From: Chloracidobacterium sp.
GTDB lineage: Bacteria; Acidobacteriota; Blastocatellia; Pyrinomonadales; Pyrinomonadaceae
DNA length: 64,000 nucleotides
Assembly (NCBI GenBank): GCA_016716365.1
Contig: JADJWM010000018.1
Location: forward strand, 62,001 to 126,000
Reading direction: 5' to 3'
The notes under the pieces are model-generated. The model had not been told where the DNA came from. It ran no database searches and saw only the letters and a program-made list of their open reading frames with translations. Position 1 is the first letter of the stretch. Each line of letters opens with the position of its first letter. The position numbers were made by a program, and so were the translations under genes. Shown in pieces: positions 58,501 through 64,000 of this stretch.

Positions 58501-60105
58501 GAAATCGAAGCACGCGATACCAAGCTCAGGCCGAGAGAGATAACCCGCGACATCCCGAACATCGGCGAGAACATGCTTCGCGACCTGGATGACTCGGGCA
58601 TTATCCGCATCGGAGCCCAGGTAAAGCCGGGCTCGATCCTCGTGGGTAAGGTAACGCCGAAGGGCGAGACCCAACTGACCGCAGAGGAAAAACTGCTCCG
58701 GGCGATCTTCGGCGAGAAGGCCGGCGACGTTAAGGACGCGAGCCTGACCTGCCCGCCGGGAATCGACGGGACCGTCGTTGATGTCCAGATCTTTACCCGA
58801 AAGGGACAGGAGAAGGACGAACGCTCGCTGGATATCGAGGGGATGGAAGAAGAAGGCCTTCGCCGCGACCTCGAGGACGAGATCCGGATCCTGCAGGAAC
58901 AGCGGGACGAACGTATCTACGAACTCTTCGACGGCCGCAAGCTGACCAAAGACCTTCTCGACGGCAAAGATGTCGTGCTAAAGAAGGGGACGGTGCTAAA
59001 CAGGGAGGTCCTGGCGGGCATCGACCAGAAGCTTCTTAAGAAGGCCGAGGTGTCTGCGGGATCGATCGATATCATCGGCGAGGTCAAGGAATACGAACAG
59101 CGGACCGACCGGCAGATCAGCATTCTCGCGGACATTTACGATGAGAAGATCACCAAGCTGAAGCAGGGCGACGAGCTGCCGCCGGGCGTTATCAAGATGG
59201 TCAAGGTCTTCGTCGCGATGAAGCGAAAGCTGAGTGTCGGTGACAAGATGGCCGGCCGTCACGGCAACAAGGGCGTGATCGCACGTATCCTCCCGGAGGA
59301 GGATATGCCCTATCTTCCGGACGGCACTCCGGTCGAGATCGTTCTCAATCCGCTCGGCGTTCCTTCGCGAATGAACGTGGGCCAGATCCTCGAGACCCAC
59401 CTCGGTTGGGCCGCACGGGTCCTCGGGCTGCATTTCGCCACCCCGGTCTTTGACGGGGCCAGCGAAGAAGAGATCAAGGAGTACATCGGCAAGGCGAACG
59501 GCAGGTATGACGAACTCGATCTGCCGAATTCGGTCGGCCCGTCCGGCAAAACCCGGCTCTACGACGGCCTGACCGGCGAGCAATTCGAGCAGAAGGTGAC
59601 CGTCGGTTACATTTACATGCTCAAGCTCTCGCACCTTGTGGACGACAAGATCCACGCCCGCTCGATCGGGCCTTACTCGCTAATCACCCAGCAACCGCTG
59701 GGCGGCAAGGCCCAGTTCGGCGGCCAGCGTTTCGGCGAGATGGAGGTTTGGGCACTCGAAGCCTACGGGGCCGCGCATATCCTGCAGGAGCTTTTGACCT
59801 GTAAGTCGGACGACGTCGCAGGACGTTCGAAGATCTACGAAACGATCGTCAAGGGCGTCTCGAATTTCGAGCCGGGCATTCCCGAATCGTTTAACGTGCT
59901 CGTCCGCGAGCTTCAGTCGCTGTGCCTCGACGTTGAGCTTATCCAGGAGGATGAGATCGATCCAGAAGAGGTGGCCGCAGGTGTCGACGCTTTGGTGGGG
60001 TCGATTAGTTTCAGGTTCCACATTCCAGGTTCCAAATTGGGGACCCGGAACTTTGTGAACCGTATAGAAACTTGGAACTTGAAACTTCAAACTTGGAACT
60101 TATAA
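55552..60105 (+). CDS. rpoB: DNA-directed RNA polymerase subunit beta
   Basis: A 1517-residue beta subunit. Conserved regions are in place: the rifampicin pocket (SSQLSQFMDQTNPL, ITHKRRLSALGPGG with the usual Asp, His and Ser, so probably rifampicin-sensitive), the active-site GDKMAGRHGNKGV and the C-terminal GGKAQFGGQRFGEMEVWALE. Two oddities occur. Residues 94-158 form an insert with four Cys pairs (Cys95/97, 110/113, 129/132, 143/146). The last 31 residues are encoded by a heptad repeat, ending in TWNLKLQTWNL. The ATG at 55552 is used; TTG at 55531 is an alternative. rpoC follows after 4 bases. Confidence 0.95.
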   Translation: MINNPLQTNAHGLGRRTSLSPERVDFSKIYTTAQIPNLIEVQRQSYERFLQMDLIPEERDQIGLQSVFKSIFPVSDFRETATLEYVEYQIGNWQCKCGNLEGLEHLRANCKECGSKIKVDPFNPAEVLCNNCGTFNAVRPKLCPNCGEPVGLKHKHDQQECQERGMSYSVPLKVKIRLTVFDKDPDTGTSTIRDIKEEDVFFGEIPLMTDNGTFIINGTERVIVSQLHRSPGVFFKGDRDEYLAKIIPYRGSWVEFEYDQKGILHARLGKRKIIATIFLRALGLWLSPQIDMKTVSDNILEEVVKNAEYTNSDILRLFYVVDEVVVDKGKVFLKVKAEGDSHIVGMRAEQDIKDKKEEVTRTGKKITKSALSDLRRLKIDKVEVSAADLEGAYALSDVVNTETGEVILEANSEIPAAKLQQIIEENIKGFEVFFPKDDVIGEVISLTLKKDAILKPVDALLEIYRKMRPGDPPTVPTAYHLLEGMFFDERRFDLSRVGRLKFNIKMGRPEKDRINDPLLAATDFIDVVNYLLRMKRDSDHYTQDDIDHLGNRRVRAVGELLENQFRIGLERMERAIKEKMSIQQDMHTTMPRDLVNAKPVTAAVREFFGSSQLSQFMDQTNPLSEITHKRRLSALGPGGLSRERAGFEVRDVHPTHYGRICPIETPEGPNIGLISSLSCFARINEFGFIESPYRKVVEGRVIEYVKIHNGGDTKFKPNEHVPLEEVEKANRKVAKEGGKEAEFEPYPFYLTAWEEDRYIIGQANILLDPKGNIVNDRVQARSVGGEFIMADRADVQYMDVSPKQLVSVAASLIPFLENDDANRALMGSNMQRQSVPLLRAESPYVGTGMEKIAARDSGAVVIAKRDGIVDYVDSERIIVKADHRVDGTISREVTADIYSLVKFKRSNQNTCINQRPIVKVGERVRKGQVIADGPCTDRGELALGRNILVAFMPWRGYNFEDAILVSEKLVKEDYYTSIHIEELEIEARDTKLRPREITRDIPNIGENMLRDLDDSGIIRIGAQVKPGSILVGKVTPKGETQLTAEEKLLRAIFGEKAGDVKDASLTCPPGIDGTVVDVQIFTRKGQEKDERSLDIEGMEEEGLRRDLEDEIRILQEQRDERIYELFDGRKLTKDLLDGKDVVLKKGTVLNREVLAGIDQKLLKKAEVSAGSIDIIGEVKEYEQRTDRQISILADIYDEKITKLKQGDELPPGVIKMVKVFVAMKRKLSVGDKMAGRHGNKGVIARILPEEDMPYLPDGTPVEIVLNPLGVPSRMNVGQILETHLGWAARVLGLHFATPVFDGASEEEIKEYIGKANGRYDELDLPNSVGPSGKTRLYDGLTGEQFEQKVTVGYIYMLKLSHLVDDKIHARSIGPYSLITQQPLGGKAQFGGQRFGEMEVWALEAYGAAHILQELLTCKSDDVAGRSKIYETIVKGVSNFEPGIPESFNVLVRELQSLCLDVELIQEDEIDPEEVAAGVDALVGSISFRFHIPGSKLGTRNFVNRIETWNLKLQTWNL
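60011..60103 (+). repeat. heptad-period inverted repeat spanning the rpoB stop
   Basis: Left arm units (AGGTTCC, ACATTCC, AGGTTCC) and right arm units (ACTTGGA, ACTTGAA, ACTTCAA, ACTTGGA) run in 7-base steps and pair partly (CAGGTTCCAA against TTGGAACTTG). It encodes the last 31 residues of RpoB and ends at the stop codon, four bases before rpoC. Confidence 0.8.
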
Positions 60106-60109
60106 GAAT

Positions 60110-64000
<3,891 letters not shown>

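Overview
The window looks like chromosomal DNA from an Acidobacteriota bacterium, most likely class Blastocatellia. Codon use is GC-rich. Three genes encode secreted von Willebrand factor A proteins of the type expanded in acidobacteria, and there is a carboxypeptidase-regulatory/TonB receptor and a beta-propeller/amidohydrolase fusion. The class-level placement is inference from gene content, not from a marker search.

Layout. 1-1.4 kb: an ankyrin-repeat protein and a membrane protein. 1.47-9.9 kb: an incomplete phage-like region. On the minus strand it runs as endolysin, holin-like protein, two overlapping coiled-coil proteins and portal. On the plus strand it has a scaffold-like protein, a major capsid protein and a small downstream gene. 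Between the two halves lies a lower-GC block of small orphan genes, a duplicated gene fragment and copies of an 82-bp repeat. I see no terminase, tail or integrase gene. 9.9-26 kb: a GH5-like glycosidase, VWFA proteins, a large propeller/amidohydrolase, trmFO, a TauE/SafE permease, xerC and a lytic transglycosylase. 26-30.4 kb: menC with an extra C-terminal segment, a HicBA-like toxin-antitoxin pair and a TonB receptor. 30.4-45.6 kb: an SLC13-type permease, EttA, two zinc-ribbon membrane proteins, a lipoprotein, cydAB, a serine hydrolase, a winged-helix regulator with a DUF4173-like membrane protein, and xerD. 45.7-49.5 kb: a Tat-exported paoABC-like molybdenum oxidoreductase.

49.6-64 kb is the conserved translation/transcription block: tRNA-Tyr, tRNA-Gly, tRNA-Thr, tuf, rpmG, tRNA-Trp, secE, nusG, rplK, rplA, rplJ, rplL, rpoB and rpoC (rpoC runs off the end). 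Two genes here are abnormal. tuf has lost about 65 codons, including the switch regions, and is frameshifted. rpoB carries an eight-cysteine zinc-ribbon-like insert near its N-terminus and a C-terminal tail encoded by a repeat.

Several short repeat families run through the window. One has a 7-bp period, often as inverted arms, and sits between genes, inside trmFO and across the rpoB stop codon. One has a 9-bp period and is confined to the phage-like region. One is a 53-bp double hairpin bounded by GTAC, present next to rpmG and rplJ. One is a REP-like palindrome with core GCGGTAGCG. The most notable observations are the RpoB insert, the heptad repeat family and its entry into coding sequence, the split phage module, and the broken tuf.
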